Shown here one piece after another: positions 44,031 through 44,625 of a stretch of DNA of 44,625 nt. Source of the DNA: Halodesulfovibrio sp. (GTDB lineage Bacteria > Desulfobacterota > Desulfovibrionia > Desulfovibrionales > Desulfovibrionaceae); assembly GCA_003252375.1 (NCBI GenBank), contig QKEJ01000007.1, positions 1 to 44,625 on the forward strand, read 5' to 3'. How positions within the stretch are numbered: the stretch's first letter is position 1; the number at the start of each line of letters is the position of its first letter. The notes beneath the pieces are model-generated. The model had not been told where the DNA came from, ran no database searches, and saw nothing but the letters and a program-made list of their open reading frames with translations. Position numbers and translations under genes: made by a program.

Positions 44031-44625
44031 ATGAAAAGAATCATCACTCTGATGATGGCTCTGGCTCTCGTCTTCGGTGCTGTCGCCAACAGCTCCGCAG
44101 CCGAAATCAAGGCCAAGGGCCTGTTCAACATGGAATACGCATGGATGGACAACACCAACTGGAACGACAACGAATCTGACAACGCTTCCGAAGATGATTT
44201 CGTTGCCCAGCAGCGTTTCCGCACTCAGATCGATATCGTAGCAAACGAAAACCTCTCCGGTGTCGTTTACTTCGAAATCGACAACACCTGGGGTGACGGC
44301 AACACCAACCCCGGCAAGAACTCCGGTGGTTCCGTGGGCGCCGACGGCGTGAACATCGAAACCAAGCGCGTATACTTCGCACTGTCCGTTCGCATGGGTA
44401 TCCAGGGTCTGGCCCTGCCTGGCGTAGTTGCCGGCAGCTCCATCCTGGATGACGACGTTGCTGCTGTTGTTGCTAACTACAAGTTCAGCGACACGCTTTC
44501 CCTGACCGGCTTCTGGGCACGTCCTTACGACACCACCCAGGGCGACGCCACCGGCGACGGCCAGAACGATGAAGTCGACATGTTCGGCCTCATCGGCGGC
44601 ATCAAGCTGGACGGCATGGAGTTCA
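44031..44625 (+). CDS. Outer-membrane porin, Desulfovibrio type, N-terminal part (cut by window edge)
   Basis: 198 complete codons of a gene that continues past the right edge. It starts MKRIITLMMALALVFGAVAN, a signal peptide cleaved near NSSAAE (residue 24). The mature part has alternating polar/hydrophobic beta-strands (LFNMEYAWMD, DDFVAQQRFRTQIDIVA, LSGVVYFEID) separated by acidic, Asn/Gly-rich loops. The conserved ILDDDVAAVVANYKF and TGFWARPYD segments are as in the abundant porins of Desulfovibrio. Codon use is biased towards preferred codons, consistent with high expression. It probably forms a trimeric general diffusion channel. It is divergent from uvrC. Compared with relatives as remembered, the strand before RMGIQGLALPG looks a few residues short. 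Confidence 0.85.
   Translation, partial: MKRIITLMMALALVFGAVANSSAAEIKAKGLFNMEYAWMDNTNWNDNESDNASEDDFVAQQRFRTQIDIVANENLSGVVYFEIDNTWGDGNTNPGKNSGGSVGADGVNIETKRVYFALSVRMGIQGLALPGVVAGSSILDDDVAAVVANYKFSDTLSLTGFWARPYDTTQGDATGDGQNDEVDMFGLIGGIKLDGMEF

Overview
The window looks like the chromosome of a Desulfovibrionaceae sulfate reducer or a close relative. The evidence is a high-GC coding style, a Desulfovibrio-type outer-membrane porin at the right edge, a DUF362 ferredoxin protein, and the block porin - uvrC - mnmA - gatA - gatC - lpoA-like - dnaK - grpE - hrcA. From memory, that block is broadly conserved in Desulfovibrio; this was not checked by search. No rRNA, tRNA, CRISPR array, insertion sequence or prophage was found.

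Layout. (1) 1-1826, minus strand: a small TetR regulon. It holds a TetR gene, a beta-hydroxyacid-type dehydrogenase and a SRPBCC-fold protein cut by the left edge; two identical 19-bp operators mark it. (2) 2147-3280: a DUF362 4Fe-4S protein with a strong terminator. (3) 3378-9962: an AcrAB-like RND efflux pair followed by its probable OmpR-type response regulator and sensor kinase, with a PhoB/OmpR-style tandem repeat before the pump operon. (4) 10507-14532: DgcN, DgcA and a D-amino acid aminotransferase, then AzlC/AzlD. Together these read as a D-amino acid catabolic locus that funnels amino groups through D-glutamate to N-acetyl-L-glutamate. (5) 14941-18764: a complete polyamine-type ABC transporter, potABCD. 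(6) 18936-24665: a soluble multi-PAS hybrid kinase, cobQ on the minus strand, and a PilZ protein. (7) 24738-27415: an AsmA-family protein and a Bcp peroxiredoxin. (8) 27575-33043: hrcA-grpE and dnaK, split by an AT-rich insert carrying a TPR lipoprotein on the opposite strand. (9) 33183-38225: LpoA-like lipoprotein, gatC, gatA and mnmA. (10) 38209-41685, minus strand: a soluble kinase and a sigma-54 activator (NtrB/NtrC-like), then a two-gene operon of a phage CII-like protein and a CheY-like protein. (11) uvrC, then an AT-rich leader and the start of a porin gene.

Three parts look most worth following up. The first is the sigma-54 module: a 14-bp perfect inverted repeat lies about 115 bp upstream of a GG-N10-GC promoter in front of the CII-like/REC operon, next to the activator gene, so a whole regulatory circuit can be read in about 3 kb. 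The second is the D-amino acid locus, where three enzymes form a continuous route. The third is the foreign-looking TPR lipoprotein that splits the heat-shock cluster. Functions rest on motif recognition by eye; no searches were run.
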